Below are positions 7,842-15,911 of a stretch of DNA of 36,482 nt, in pieces. The stretch is from Methanobrevibacter ruminantium (GTDB lineage: Archaea > Methanobacteriota > Methanobacteria > Methanobacteriales > Methanobacteriaceae): positions 1 to 36,482 of the forward strand of contig SFKZ01000021.1 in the NCBI GenBank assembly GCA_004553595.1. Direction: 5' to 3'. The notes beneath the pieces are model-generated. The model saw only the letters and a list, made by a program, of their open reading frames with translations. It was not told the origin of the DNA and did not search any database. Position 1 is the first letter of the stretch, and each line of letters opens with the position of its first letter. The position numbers and the translations under genes were made by a program.

Positions 7842-8963
7842 TTAGAATTCAATTGGATAGAATTCAGTATAAGTGGAGTTTCTTTCTATTGGAACTCTTC
7901 CCAAGTCATTGACTAATTTAGTTAGGTCTCTAATGCTTGCATTAACACCATCTGGAGCTCCAGAAGCTGCAGACAATTCATCTCCACCCAAAGTGCCCCC
8001 TAAGTCATTAGCACCTGCTAAAAGTGAAACTTGAGCAAATCTAAAGCCCATTTTTACCCAAGAGACTTGAATATTAGGAATGATGTCTCTAAACATTAAT
8101 CTAGCAACAGCATAAAGCTTTAAATCTTGAGTACCTGTAGCTCCCAAATCCCTTTGTCCTTCAAGGAAAATCGGGGAGTATTCATGCATGAATGTCATTG
8201 GAATGAATTCATTGAATCCTCCAGTATCAAGTTGGATTTGTCTAAGAATATCTAAGTGTTCAACTCTCTCTTCAATGGTTTCCACATGACCATACATCAT
8301 GGTAGCAGAACCGGTTATTCCAACTTTCTGAGCTATCTTCACTACATCAATCCATTCTTGAGTTGATACCTTTTTAGGGCATATTATTTCTCTTGAACGA
8401 TCTGCCAATATCTCAGCAGCAGTTCCAGGTAAAGTGTCTAAACCTGCCTTTTTCAATATTTTAAACGCTTCATCTACAGGTATTTCACTGTTTAGTGCAG
8501 CATCTCTAATCATGGTTGGTGAAAATCCATGGATTTCCACTTTAGGGTAATGTGACTTGAGCAATTTCAAAAGATGCTCATAATATTCTATTGTTGCATC
8601 TTCAAGGACTCCGCCCATCAATGTGAATTCGCGTGCCCCATCACGGTAACTGCCTTCAGCCTTATTCAATATGCCTTCATCATCTAATAAATAAGCTTCA
8701 GGATCATCCGGATCCTTACCGAAAGCACAAAATCCACAACGTACATGACAGATGTTTGTGAAGTTGATGTTGCAGTTATTGATGAAAGTGACCTTATCAC
8801 CAACAATCTCTTCACGTACCGCATCTGCAGTAGCCAAAAGCGGATAAATTTCTGAACCCTTTAGGTTCATTAAGTAATTCCCATCTTCAACTGAGATAGG
8901 CTCATCAAAAGCGCTATCTAAAATCTTCTTAGTTTTGGATGCCACATTAATTCTATCGTACAT
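7842..8963 (-). CDS. cofH: CofH, F0 synthase subunit 2 (radical SAM)
   Basis: A 373-residue radical SAM enzyme with the cluster-binding motif CHVRCGFC (Cys 72, 76, 79). With CofG it makes the deazaflavin ring of coenzyme F420: CofH joins 5-amino-6-(D-ribitylamino)uracil to a fragment from tyrosine. Further family features are GVLEDATIEYYEHLLKLLK, IHGFSP, GTAAEIL, MMYGHVET, FIPMTF and the C-terminal GANDLGGTLGGDELSAASG. The menaquinone enzymes MqnC/MqnE are paralogues, but a methanogen context and full-length agreement favour CofH. cofG is not beside it. The gene is divergent from nadM, with 339 bases between them. The upstream ribosome binding site is weak. Downstream is only a T-rich run. 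Confidence 0.88.
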   Translation of the reverse strand: MYDRINVASKTKKILDSAFDEPISVEDGNYLMNLKGSEIYPLLATADAVREEIVGDKVTFINNCNINFTNICHVRCGFCAFGKDPDDPEAYLLDDEGILNKAEGSYRDGAREFTLMGGVLEDATIEYYEHLLKLLKSHYPKVEIHGFSPTMIRDAALNSEIPVDEAFKILKKAGLDTLPGTAAEILADRSREIICPKKVSTQEWIDVVKIAQKVGITGSATMMYGHVETIEERVEHLDILRQIQLDTGGFNEFIPMTFMHEYSPIFLEGQRDLGATGTQDLKLYAVARLMFRDIIPNIQVSWVKMGFRFAQVSLLAGANDLGGTLGGDELSAASGAPDGVNASIRDLTKLVNDLGRVPIERNSTYTEFYPIEF

Positions 8964-9302
8964 AATTTTAAATCAGTTCCATATAACATATAAAGTTTTC
9001 TATGAATTGAAAAAAATAATTAATTTTAATAGGTTAGATGATTTAATTTTAACTAAAAAGTGATTAAATTATTAATAAAGATTAGAAAATATTTATTAAT
9101 TAAATTAAGTAAAAAATCAGACATTTTAAGGTAAAAATGATTATTTTTATACATTTAATTTAAATTAGCAATTTTTAAATTTTACTAATTTACTTATTCC
9201 TCATTAAAAATCAATGAATTTATAAATTTCTCTAATTTACTTATTCTTTAATAAAAATCAAATAATCAAATATTAATATTATAAGGAATAAAAAGAGATA
9301 CA
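8964..9302. promoter_or_regulatory. Divergent promoter region of cofH and nadM with a direct repeat
   Basis: Very AT-rich interval without a supportable frame. It holds an imperfect 30-bp direct repeat (9185-9214 and 9232-9261), each copy starting CTAATTTACTTATTC and ending AAAAATCAA, around a 12-bp palindrome AATTTATAAATT at 9217-9228 that could itself act as the nadM TATA region. On the cofH side an AT-rich TATA-like element (ATATAAAG near 8987) is oriented for + strand reading, so the cofH promoter is not clear. Confidence 0.45.
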
Positions 9303-9839
9303 ATGAAGAACGTAACACGTGGCTTATTAATTGGAAGAATGCAACCTGTTCATAATGGCCATATCCAAATTATAGAAAAGACATTGAATTTTGTTGATGA
9401 AGTTGTAATTGGTATTGGAAGCGCTCAGTTAAGCCATGAGCTAAAGGACCCATTTACTGCAGGTGAAAGGATCATGATGATGACCCAAGCATTGGATGAT
9501 GCAGATATCGACCCTAAAAGGTATTACATCATACCTATTGAAGACATCAATAGAAATGCATTGTGGGTTGCTCAAGTCAAGATGCTGACTCCTCCTTTCA
9601 GTAATGTATATAGCGGAAATGCTCTTGTAAAAAGATTGTTCAAGGAAGATGGATACGATGTCTATCAGCCAGAGCTATTTGATAGGGAAGTCTTGTCTGG
9701 AACTGAAATAAGAGATAGAATTTTAAATGATGGAGATTGGAGATCTCTTGTTCCTAAAGCTACAGCAGATGTCATTGACGAGATAGATGGAGTATGCAGG
9801 ATCAAAGAATTGAGCAAAAAGGAATTAAGTGAAAAATGA
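9303..9839 (+). CDS. nadM: Nicotinamide-nucleotide adenylyltransferase (archaeal NadM)
   Basis: A 178-residue nucleotidyltransferase that transfers AMP from ATP to NMN to form NAD. The N-terminal GRMQPVHNGH (11-20) holds the HxGH-type motif of the superfamily, and SGTEIRDR (132-139) is the C-terminal ISSTxxR-like motif that contacts the phosphates. Length and the sequence TAGERIMMMTQAL fit archaeal NadM rather than bacterial NadD. It is the first gene of a + strand pair with moaE 148 bases on. The stop is followed by a T-run with a weak AT stem (TTTTCTA 9850-9856 with TAGAAAA 9863-9869). Confidence 0.92.
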   Translation: MKNVTRGLLIGRMQPVHNGHIQIIEKTLNFVDEVVIGIGSAQLSHELKDPFTAGERIMMMTQALDDADIDPKRYYIIPIEDINRNALWVAQVKMLTPPFSNVYSGNALVKRLFKEDGYDVYQPELFDREVLSGTEIRDRILNDGDWRSLVPKATADVIDEIDGVCRIKELSKKELSEK

Positions 9840-9987
9840 TCCTTATTCATTTTCTATTTTTTTAGAAAAATTATATAACAATAGTTATATTTATTAATAA
9901 AAAAATTAAATATATTAATGGAATAAGACAAATTAACTTTAAGTATCAAACTTAAATTTTTTATTCATTATTTATTAGGATGATAAA

Positions 9988-10425
9988 ATGGTAATAAAAA
10001 TTGTAGAGAAAGACGAAGAATACTTCACTATTGGAGACTTAATTGAAGACATTAAAAAATCACAAAGAGTTGATGAAGCTGGAGCAATTTACAGTTTTGA
10101 AGGAATCGTAAGAGGAACAGAAGAAAACAAGACTGTAGATAAACTTACATTAACTCTCCCAGATAAGGAAAAGGGATTAGCAGATATCGAATCCATTGTA
10201 GAAACAGCTAAAGTGAAACATGGAGTATTTGAAATAAGCGTTATCCATTATATTGGAGAGTTCTACACAGGAGATCAATTATTCCTTGTAGTTGTTCTCG
10301 GACCTCATAGAGGCGAAACCTTAGAAGCTCTCACAGAAGTTATTGAAAGAGTTAAACATGAAATTGACTTTAAAAAAGAAGAGCTTTCCAATCAAGGAAC
10401 TAAAGTTATAATGGCAGGAGGATAA
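9988..10425 (+). CDS. moaE: Molybdopterin synthase catalytic subunit MoaE
   Basis: A 145-residue protein with the MoaE pattern: GAIYSFEGIVRGTEENKTVDKL near residues 29-50, IHYIGEFYTGDQLFLVVV about 88-105, then GPHRGETLEALTEVIERVKHEIDFKKEE. MoaE inserts sulfur carried by MoaD into precursor Z to make molybdopterin; methanogens need it for the tungsten or molybdenum formylmethanofuran dehydrogenase and for formate dehydrogenase. No moaD is adjacent. The PIWKKE segment common in bacteria is altered to EIDFKKEE, so the fit is slightly divergent. Convergent with the molbindin genes, which belong to the same theme. Confidence 0.85.
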   Translation: MVIKIVEKDEEYFTIGDLIEDIKKSQRVDEAGAIYSFEGIVRGTEENKTVDKLTLTLPDKEKGLADIESIVETAKVKHGVFEISVIHYIGEFYTGDQLFLVVVLGPHRGETLEALTEVIERVKHEIDFKKEELSNQGTKVIMAGG

Positions 10426-10497
10426 TTCTTCCCCCATTACTATTTTATTAAATAAACTTATTAATTATTTCAATGCGAAAAAATATTATTAATCATT

Positions 10498-10517
10498 AAA
10501 AAAAAAAAGCTTTTTTT
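10498..10517. terminator. A-tract/T-tract dyad between convergent moaE and molbindin genes
   Basis: A run of A (10498-10508), GC, then seven T (10511-10517) forms a self-complementary AAAAAAAGCTTTTTTT element. It could end transcription from either side: T-run for moaE on the + strand, complement of the A-run for the molbindins on the - strand. Confidence 0.5.
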
Positions 10518-10693
10518 AAAATATTTAAAAGATTAAAAAGAGATAGATTTTACAAAATCTATAAAATTACCTAAAAACTTATTTTAACAGAACAGACCAT
10601 TAAAATATCTAAATACTATTTAAATAATACTATTAATTATAAATTTCTAAACTTTATTAAAATTAAAGTTAAAAGTAAGTAAATAGAATAAAT

Positions 10694-10900
10694 CTATTTA
10701 GCTACCATTACTTCGGTAGATTTAATAATAGCTTTTACTTCATTACCAATAGCTAATTCTAATTCTTCTGCAGATTCTCTGGTAATTGCTGCAGTGAGTA
10801 AAGCTGGATCTTCTACTTTAATTTTAATGCTTGCCATTACAGCACCTAATTTTAAACTTTCAACAGTTCCTTTAATACCGTTTCTTGCACTAATTTCCAT
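10694..10900 (-). CDS. Molbindin (Mop/TOBE domain molybdate- or tungstate-binding protein), copy 1
   Basis: A 68-residue single Mop domain: MEISARNGIKGTVESLKLG, then ASIKIKVEDP and ITRESAEELEL, ending EVKAIIKSTEVMVAK. Molbindins are small cytoplasmic proteins that form hexamers and bind oxyanions of molybdenum or tungsten for storage or buffering. GGTGAT precedes the ATG. It is downstream of a 74% identical paralogue in the same direction with 55 bases between. Neighbouring moaE and mobA support a role in molybdopterin metal supply. Confidence 0.85.
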   Translation of the reverse strand: MEISARNGIKGTVESLKLGAVMASIKIKVEDPALLTAAITRESAEELELAIGNEVKAIIKSTEVMVAK

Positions 10901-10955
10901 TTTATCACCAATAAAAATAAAATTATTAATTTTCTAATTTTTAAAACTATTAAAC

Positions 10956-11162
10956 TTATTTAGCTACCATTACTTCAGTAGATTTGATAATAGCTTTTAC
11001 TTCGTCTCCTTCTTTTAAGTCTAATTCTTCTGCAGATTCTCTGGTAATAACTGCAGTGATGACACCAGGTTCGGTTATTTCAATTTTAATACTTGCCATG
11101 ACTTCACCTAATTTTACATCTTCGACTTTTCCGGTTAATCCGTTTCTTGCACTAATTTCCAT
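10956..11162 (-). CDS. Molbindin (Mop/TOBE domain), copy 2
   Basis: Same length (68 residues) and start MEISARNG as its neighbour, with 50 of 68 residues identical; the differences concentrate in the middle strand (IEITEPGVITAV against IKVEDPALLTAA). The ATG at 11162 is chosen over 11189 because GAGGT lies six bases before it. It is the promoter-proximal gene of the pair: a TATA-like ACTATATAAAT is at 11235-11245 for - strand reading. Two variants may tune oxyanion affinity or permit mixed oligomers; that is inference. Confidence 0.85.
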   Translation of the reverse strand: MEISARNGLTGKVEDVKLGEVMASIKIEITEPGVITAVITRESAEELDLKEGDEVKAIIKSTEVMVAK

Positions 11163-11641
11163 AATAATACCTCGATATGAATTTATCAATAATTATACAA
11201 TTCGATAATTGCATATAATGTAATTTGTCTTAATACTATATAAATATTACTATTAAAGCAATTAAAATAGTTTTTTACGATTACGATTTTTTTACATATC
11301 GAAAAAGGAAATCTGAATTTTTTTAATCGATAATAATATTACATTATAAAGAGAAAACTAAAAATTATTTCAATGAAAACAATATTAAAATGAGATTAAA
11401 AATTTCAAAAAAAGGAAAATATTGATTGAAATTGAAAAATTTTAATTTAACTAGCAAAAAAATGGGAATAAAAAGATTAAATTAGTCTAAATATTAGAAA
11501 ACTTTATTAAATAAGTCTTTTAAAAATATGATTAGATAATTGTTGAATATTTTAAGATTTGAAAATCAAAAATGAAAGAATTAAAAAATAGAGAAATAAA
11601 ATTATAATTTTTAAAAATTCAAAATTCTAAGATGTGTTATT
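11163..11641. promoter_or_regulatory. Molbindin and HD-gene promoter region with four TCGATA hexamers
   Basis: No gene is visible. Four copies of TCGATA or its complement lie at 11172-11177, 11202-11207, 11297-11302 (as TATCGA) and 11327-11332. Within each pair the spacing is 30 bases. One pair falls in the expected leader of the molbindin transcript, the other upstream of its TATA-like box (11235-11245). A doubled ACGATT is at 11278-11289. From about 11340 to 11640 the sequence is plain A/T-rich DNA ending in the HD gene promoter. Confidence 0.4.
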
Positions 11642-12859
11642 ATGTCACGCCAAAAATTCATCAGAGACAGTATCCATGGAAACTTGCCGCTAACTGAATT
11701 TGAAGTGGAAGTATTGGACTACCCACAAGTTCAAAGATTAAGAAGGGTAAAGCAATTAGGATTCATTTCATTGATCTATCCTGGAGCTAACCACTCTCGT
11801 TTTGAGCATTGCATTGGAACAATGCATCTTGCATCAAAGCTTGCTGAACAATTGGAATTGGATGAACATGACAAGGAATTGGTTAGAATGGCTGGTTTAT
11901 TGCACGATGCAGGACATGGCCCATTCTCACATGTTTCAGAAGCTGTTTTTGATGTTCCTCATGAAGAGTTAACCGGTTTTATAGTGACAAAAACCAGCTT
12001 GGCAGACAAGCTATCAGAAAAATTCAACACACAAGAAATTGTCGATATCATTAACGGTAAAGGCAGATTAGGCCCTATCATCTCTGGAGAATTGGATATG
12101 GACCGTATGGATTACCTCATTAGGGACTCACATTACACTGGGGTGGCTTATGGAGTAATCGATACTGAACGTATCATAAGCAACTTAAAGCTAAAGAGAG
12201 AATTGATATTGGACATCAAAGGTGTTCAAGCTGCAGAAGCAGCACTTACAGCCCGTTATCTAATGTATCCAAGTGTTTATCAGCACCACACTACAAGAAT
12301 CATCAATGCAATGTTTAGAAGATGCCTAAGGCATATGATCAGTCAAGACATTGTAAATCCTAATGAGATGTACAAATACGATGATTCAGACATGATAAGC
12401 ATGTGCAGAAGCTCTGAAGGATTTTCAAGAGACATAATGGAACGCATTGACAACAGACAGCTATTGAAAGTAGCTAAATCCGAACCTGTAAACGGATTTG
12501 AAAACCCTGAGCAAATATTTAAGATTGAAAAGGAAAAACTGGCAAAAGCTGAAGAGGAAATCAGTGAAGACTTCGGTTTAGACAGAAATTACGTTATCTT
12601 AAACATATCTGAATATCCAAGTTTTGATGAGATGAAAACATGGGTGTCCTTTGGAGAAAACCTATACCATCTTAACGAGATTTCAAGCATAGTGGGTGCT
12701 TTAAGCAGTGCAAGGTTCAATTCAGCAGATATTGCACTTTATGTTCCTAAGGAAGATATGGGAAAAATAAATAGGTTAAAGCTAGACAATTACATTGATT
12801 TGCCAGAAAGAGTGAATAAATTTGATACAATTCATTTTGAACAGTCTACATTGTTTTAA
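11642..12859 (+). CDS. HD-domain phosphohydrolase (COG1078, dNTPase-like)
   Basis: A 405-residue protein beginning FIRDSIHGNLPLTEFE, the usual opening of the COG1078 family. Metal ligands of the HD motif are visible: RFEH with His 56, LLHD with His 88 and Asp 89, and LDMDRMDYL with Asp 154. The family is related to SAMHD1 and bacterial dGTPases, so dNTP triphosphohydrolysis is the most likely activity, but the substrate in archaea is unproven. The ribosome binding site is poor (gatgtgttatt). ubiX follows after 79 bases on the same strand. Confidence 0.85.
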   Translation: MSRQKFIRDSIHGNLPLTEFEVEVLDYPQVQRLRRVKQLGFISLIYPGANHSRFEHCIGTMHLASKLAEQLELDEHDKELVRMAGLLHDAGHGPFSHVSEAVFDVPHEELTGFIVTKTSLADKLSEKFNTQEIVDIINGKGRLGPIISGELDMDRMDYLIRDSHYTGVAYGVIDTERIISNLKLKRELILDIKGVQAAEAALTARYLMYPSVYQHHTTRIINAMFRRCLRHMISQDIVNPNEMYKYDDSDMISMCRSSEGFSRDIMERIDNRQLLKVAKSEPVNGFENPEQIFKIEKEKLAKAEEEISEDFGLDRNYVILNISEYPSFDEMKTWVSFGENLYHLNEISSIVGALSSARFNSADIALYVPKEDMGKINRLKLDNYIDLPERVNKFDTIHFEQSTLF

Positions 12860-12938
12860 ATTAAATAATAAAAATAACAATAAATAAAATATAATTATAT
12901 CATAAATAAGATTAATATTATTTTCAAGAGAGGATAAG

Positions 12939-13496
12939 ATGATAGTAATAGCTATTACAGGTGCAAGTGGAGTAATCTACGGAGTTGAAATGCTAAAGGC
13001 ACTGAAAGAACTTAATGTAGAAACAGGATTATTAATCAGCGATTCAGCTAAAATAGTGATGAAATATGAATTGAACGATTGCAATTTAGAAGAGATTGAA
13101 TCATTGGCAGACCACTATTTCGAAGCGAATGAGATCGATTCATCCATCAACAGCGGTTCATTTAAATTCGATTCCATGGTTATCATCCCTTGTTCCATGA
13201 AAACCGTATCTGCAATAGCTAATGGCTATGCATCCAACTCAATTAGCCGTGTAGCGGATGTTGCATTGAAAGAGAGAAGAAACCTTGTTTTAGTGCCAAG
13301 AGAAACCCCATTAAGGGATGTTCATCTTGAAAATATGCTTAGAATCTCTAAAGAGGGAGGAATTATCCTACCTGCAATGCCTGCATTCTACCATGAACCT
13401 AAAGACATCAAGGACATGACTGACTTTATTGTAGGAAAAGTATTGGATGTTTTAAGAATAGACAATGAAATGTTTAAAAGATGGGAAAAACCATAA
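12939..13496 (+). CDS. ubiX: UbiX-family flavin prenyltransferase
   Basis: A 185-residue Rossmann-type flavoprotein. GASGVIYG (8-15) is the phosphate/flavin loop, then IIPCSMKTVSAIANG and VPRETPLRDVHLENMLRISKEGG, which are signature segments of the UbiX/Pad1 family. It attaches dimethylallyl to FMN to give prenylated FMN, the cofactor of UbiD-type decarboxylases. The partner UbiD is not in the window. GAGG (12932-12935) precedes the ATG. The cbiT-like gene follows after 38 bases, so the two may be co-transcribed. Confidence 0.9.
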   Translation: MIVIAITGASGVIYGVEMLKALKELNVETGLLISDSAKIVMKYELNDCNLEEIESLADHYFEANEIDSSINSGSFKFDSMVIIPCSMKTVSAIANGYASNSISRVADVALKERRNLVLVPRETPLRDVHLENMLRISKEGGIILPAMPAFYHEPKDIKDMTDFIVGKVLDVLRIDNEMFKRWEKP

Positions 13497-13534
13497 TCAA
13501 ATACCCAATAAATAATTTCTTTTGAGTTGGAAAT

Positions 13535-14098
13535 ATGATTAATGACTTTGATTTATTAACAACATGTGACATATCAGGATTCCTAAAAGAGGAAATCAGA
13601 TCAATCATAATCTATAAATCTGATGTAAATGATTCAGATATTGTTTTAGACATCAATTGCGGTGTTGGAGAGATCTCATCAGAATTTTCCAATCTTGCTC
13701 AAAAGGTATATGCAATAGATGAAAGTCCACAAGCCATCACAATAAGTGAAAATAATATTAAAAAGCATGGAAATATCGATAATGTTGAATTGATGAATGA
13801 GAATGACTTATCTGCAATTGAAAAAATAGAAAATTTTGATATTGCTATACTACATGCCAAGAATGACAATTACAATGAAATCTTAGATATTGTCCATGAA
13901 AAAATTAATTCTAAAGGCAGAATACTTATTTTAACCAATTTCCTTGACATTGAAGTGAATGTAGTCAATAAATTGGATGAATTGAATTACAATCCACAAA
14001 TCACCCAAGTAAACATTACAAAAGGGCAATTATTGTATAAGGGAATAAAAATGGAAAGTCAAAATCCAATGACTATCATTTTTGCTAAAAAAAGATGA
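13535..14098 (+). CDS. cbiT: CbiT-like cobalt-precorrin C15 methyltransferase (SAM-dependent)
   Basis: A 187-residue class I methyltransferase. Residues FLKEEIRSI near the N-terminus correspond to the usual 'MTKEEVR' start of CbiT, DIVLDINCGVGE is motif I, VYAIDE is motif II, and the C-terminus ITQVNITKGQLL...SQNPMTIIF matches the CbiT ending closely. Such enzymes methylate and decarboxylate a corrin ring carbon in cobamide synthesis, required for the methanogen methyltransferase Mtr. Motif I has Asn where Gly is usual (DINCG for DIGCG), and the GGG-type loop after motif IV is replaced by HAKNDN, so it is a divergent member. A general methyltransferase is the alternative. Confidence 0.65.
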   Translation: MINDFDLLTTCDISGFLKEEIRSIIIYKSDVNDSDIVLDINCGVGEISSEFSNLAQKVYAIDESPQAITISENNIKKHGNIDNVELMNENDLSAIEKIENFDIAILHAKNDNYNEILDIVHEKINSKGRILILTNFLDIEVNVVNKLDELNYNPQITQVNITKGQLLYKGIKMESQNPMTIIFAKKR

Positions 14099-14149
14099 TT
14101 GTAAAAAAAAGTTATATGAAAAATAGCTTTAAAAAGACATTAATTGATA

Positions 14150-14887
14150 TTACTCTAAATCATCAAGATCTTCTTTTCTGTTAAAGTTTCTAAAGTCCTT
14201 TTCAAAGAGAACCCTATTGTCAACTTCTATAAAGCAAGGATTTTTCAAGCCTTTAATGAATGACTTTACATATAAGTTATCTTCTTTTAAAAGCTCATCA
14301 ATCTTATTCAAATTCTCTTTTTTATATATTGCATGCAATGGCTCAGAGTTTGCTATTTTCATGTCAACGGTCATTTCACTTGCATCATCAAAATTAAATT
14401 CATCATTATCCTTGAACTTGTCCTTATTTGATTTTATGTGAAATGGAATGATTGCATCAATATCAGATTCCAAGTTTTCATCCAATAGCTTAAACATTGC
14501 ATCTATATTTTCCTCACTGATAAAAGGGGAATCACAAGGCAAAACAAGTGCATAATCTGTTTTTATATTCTTCAACCCAGTCATGATTCCTGATATTGGA
14601 CCTTTTCCCTTAATCTCATCCTCAACAAAATTTAATGAATAATCAAAATTATCTTCAATATCATCATCACAATACTGATTAAGTAATGACTGATAATCAG
14701 CTATCCTTTGAGCATCATTTAAAACAATTGTAGCATCATTTATTTTATAGTTTAATCTTTCAAGTATGTGTAAAATCATAGGTTTCTCTTTAATAATCAT
14801 AGACCCCTTATCCTGACCCATTCTTCTACTCATTCCTCCTGATAAAACTATGCAAGAATACAATTTTTGACCATTCATAAACATCAC
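14150..14887 (-). CDS. mobA: MobA-like molybdenum cofactor guanylyltransferase
   Basis: A 245-residue nucleotidyltransferase. LSGGMSRRMGQDKG (15-28) is the nucleotide-binding signature, and LPCDSPF carries the metal-binding Asp. MobA attaches GMP to molybdopterin to give the guanine dinucleotide form used by formylmethanofuran dehydrogenase and formate dehydrogenase. The protein is about 50 residues longer than E. coli MobA, with an insertion near residue 160 rich in Asp, Lys and Asn. Three close ATGs (14887, 14884, 14878) are possible; a GTGAT before the last favours 14878. It converges on the cbiT-like gene, and a T8 run lies past its stop (complement of 14103-14110). Confidence 0.85.
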   Translation of the reverse strand: MMFMNGQKLYSCIVLSGGMSRRMGQDKGSMIIKEKPMILHILERLNYKINDATIVLNDAQRIADYQSLLNQYCDDDIEDNFDYSLNFVEDEIKGKGPISGIMTGLKNIKTDYALVLPCDSPFISEENIDAMFKLLDENLESDIDAIIPFHIKSNKDKFKDNDEFNFDDASEMTVDMKIANSEPLHAIYKKENLNKIDELLKEDNLYVKSFIKGLKNPCFIEVDNRVLFEKDFRNFNRKEDLDDLE

Positions 14888-14927
14888 TATAAAAATAAAA
14901 GTGAATTAAATTAAAAAAAGAAAAGTT

Positions 14928-14959
14928 TGATTAATTGAAATTTGAAAATCAATTAATCA
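14928..14959 (-). terminator. Hairpin terminator after the 255-residue membrane protein gene
   Basis: Perfect 11-bp stem TGATTAATTGA (14928-14938) with TCAATTAATCA (14949-14959), loop of ten. On the - strand it is followed by a T-rich stretch (complement of 14909-14925). It lies 11 bases after the stop codon of the gene that ends at 14970. Confidence 0.7.
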
Positions 14960-14969
14960 TTGAATTAAT

Positions 14970-15737
14970 CTATTCCTTTACATGAACATCCGCTTCGCTA
15001 TCGAATGGATTGGTACGGATAGCAAGTGAAGTCATGTAAGGATAGTATTTTTTAAGGTATTTTAAATAATAAACCCATTCATACACCAATTTAGTGTATA
15101 CTCTCTTCATATCACCGTTTAAGTGATTGAAATCAGCATCTTTAATGTCTGAGAATTCACCTCTACGGGAAAGCTCTTCATCCAAATGCAATAAAGCAAG
15201 CAAGAGTGAAGAGAATTCATCTTTTTCCAAAAGATTAGGGTTGTTGATGAGGTTTACTAAAAATTCCCTTTTTTCAACAAGAATTGAATGAAAATTTGTT
15301 AAGAACTCCTCTCTTTCTTCTGGCGGAATATCCACTTTGAAGTCAAGCCCATTTTCTTTCAATTCCTTCATCTTATTATCGAAATCCTTTTCATCCCAGT
15401 TTCTGATATCCTTTAGGTTTTCGGTATTGATCTTGTTCTTATTGACTTTGCTGAGCTCAGCTAAAAGATCATTTCCAATTTCTGAGAAGAAAGTACCCAT
15501 AAGCATGTCTATTTTCTCTAAAATAGCTTCATGTTCCTTTTTGCCCATTATGCCTTCAAGCAGGAATGCGACAATCAATATGTCAATTGGAATGAAACCT
15601 ATATGTTTCCAAAGATAAGCAATAATCTCTTCACCATCTCCAAAGATAAGATATCTTGCTAAAAAGATGGCAACTGCCAAGACAAACATGATTATTGCAA
15701 ATCTGATTTTCCAACTTCTTTCGTTGTTTTCTCTCAT
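14970..15737 (-). CDS. Uncharacterised two-helix membrane protein with helical cytoplasmic domain
   Basis: A 255-residue protein, not recognised. It starts MRENNERSWK at 15737, where TGGAGT lies seven bases upstream; the longer frame to 15791 only translates an AT-rich tandem repeat. Two hydrophobic helices are near the N-terminus (FAIIMFVLAVAIFLARYLIFG and FIPIDILIVAFLLEGIMG), followed by about 190 charged, helix-forming residues containing KKEHEAILEKIDMLMG and several Leu-rich heptad-like stretches. This layout, short membrane anchor plus long cytoplasmic helical domain, suits a sensor or scaffold, but no catalytic motif is visible. It ends in its own terminator, so it is probably a single-gene unit. 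Confidence 0.6.
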   Translation of the reverse strand: MRENNERSWKIRFAIIMFVLAVAIFLARYLIFGDGEEIIAYLWKHIGFIPIDILIVAFLLEGIMGKKEHEAILEKIDMLMGTFFSEIGNDLLAELSKVNKNKINTENLKDIRNWDEKDFDNKMKELKENGLDFKVDIPPEEREEFLTNFHSILVEKREFLVNLINNPNLLEKDEFSSLLLALLHLDEELSRRGEFSDIKDADFNHLNGDMKRVYTKLVYEWVYYLKYLKKYYPYMTSLAIRTNPFDSEADVHVKE

Positions 15738-15750
15738 TTTATAAACTCCA

Positions 15751-15789
15751 ATAAAAATTATAAAAATTATACAAATTATACAAATTATC
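15751..15789. repeat. Short AT-rich tandem repeat in a promoter/leader
   Basis: Three near-copies of AAATTATAC in a row directly upstream of the ribosome binding site of the membrane protein gene. The repeats may overlap its TATA region. Likely slippage-prone. Confidence 0.4.
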
Positions 15790-15911
15790 AATCAGTATAA
15801 GACTTTTTAATCAAATAAGCAAATAATTGTTAATTAATTTATATAGTAGTTTATTCCTTTAATTTAATAAAGTATTCGTTTTAAGAAGTGGAAATTAAAT
15901 TCGTTAAGTAT

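Noticed and set aside
7842..8963. MqnC/MqnE menaquinone enzyme in place of CofH
   Set aside because: Methanogens of this order do not make menaquinone by that route and the full-length pattern fits CofH.
11340..11640. Hidden gene in the A/T-rich stretch before the HD gene
   Set aside because: No frame with a plausible start, ribosome binding site or non-random composition could be found on either strand.
15738..15791. N-terminal 18-residue extension of the membrane protein (MIICIICIIF...)
   Set aside because: It is translation of an AT-rich tandem repeat, and the ribosome binding site lies within it, before the ATG at 15737.
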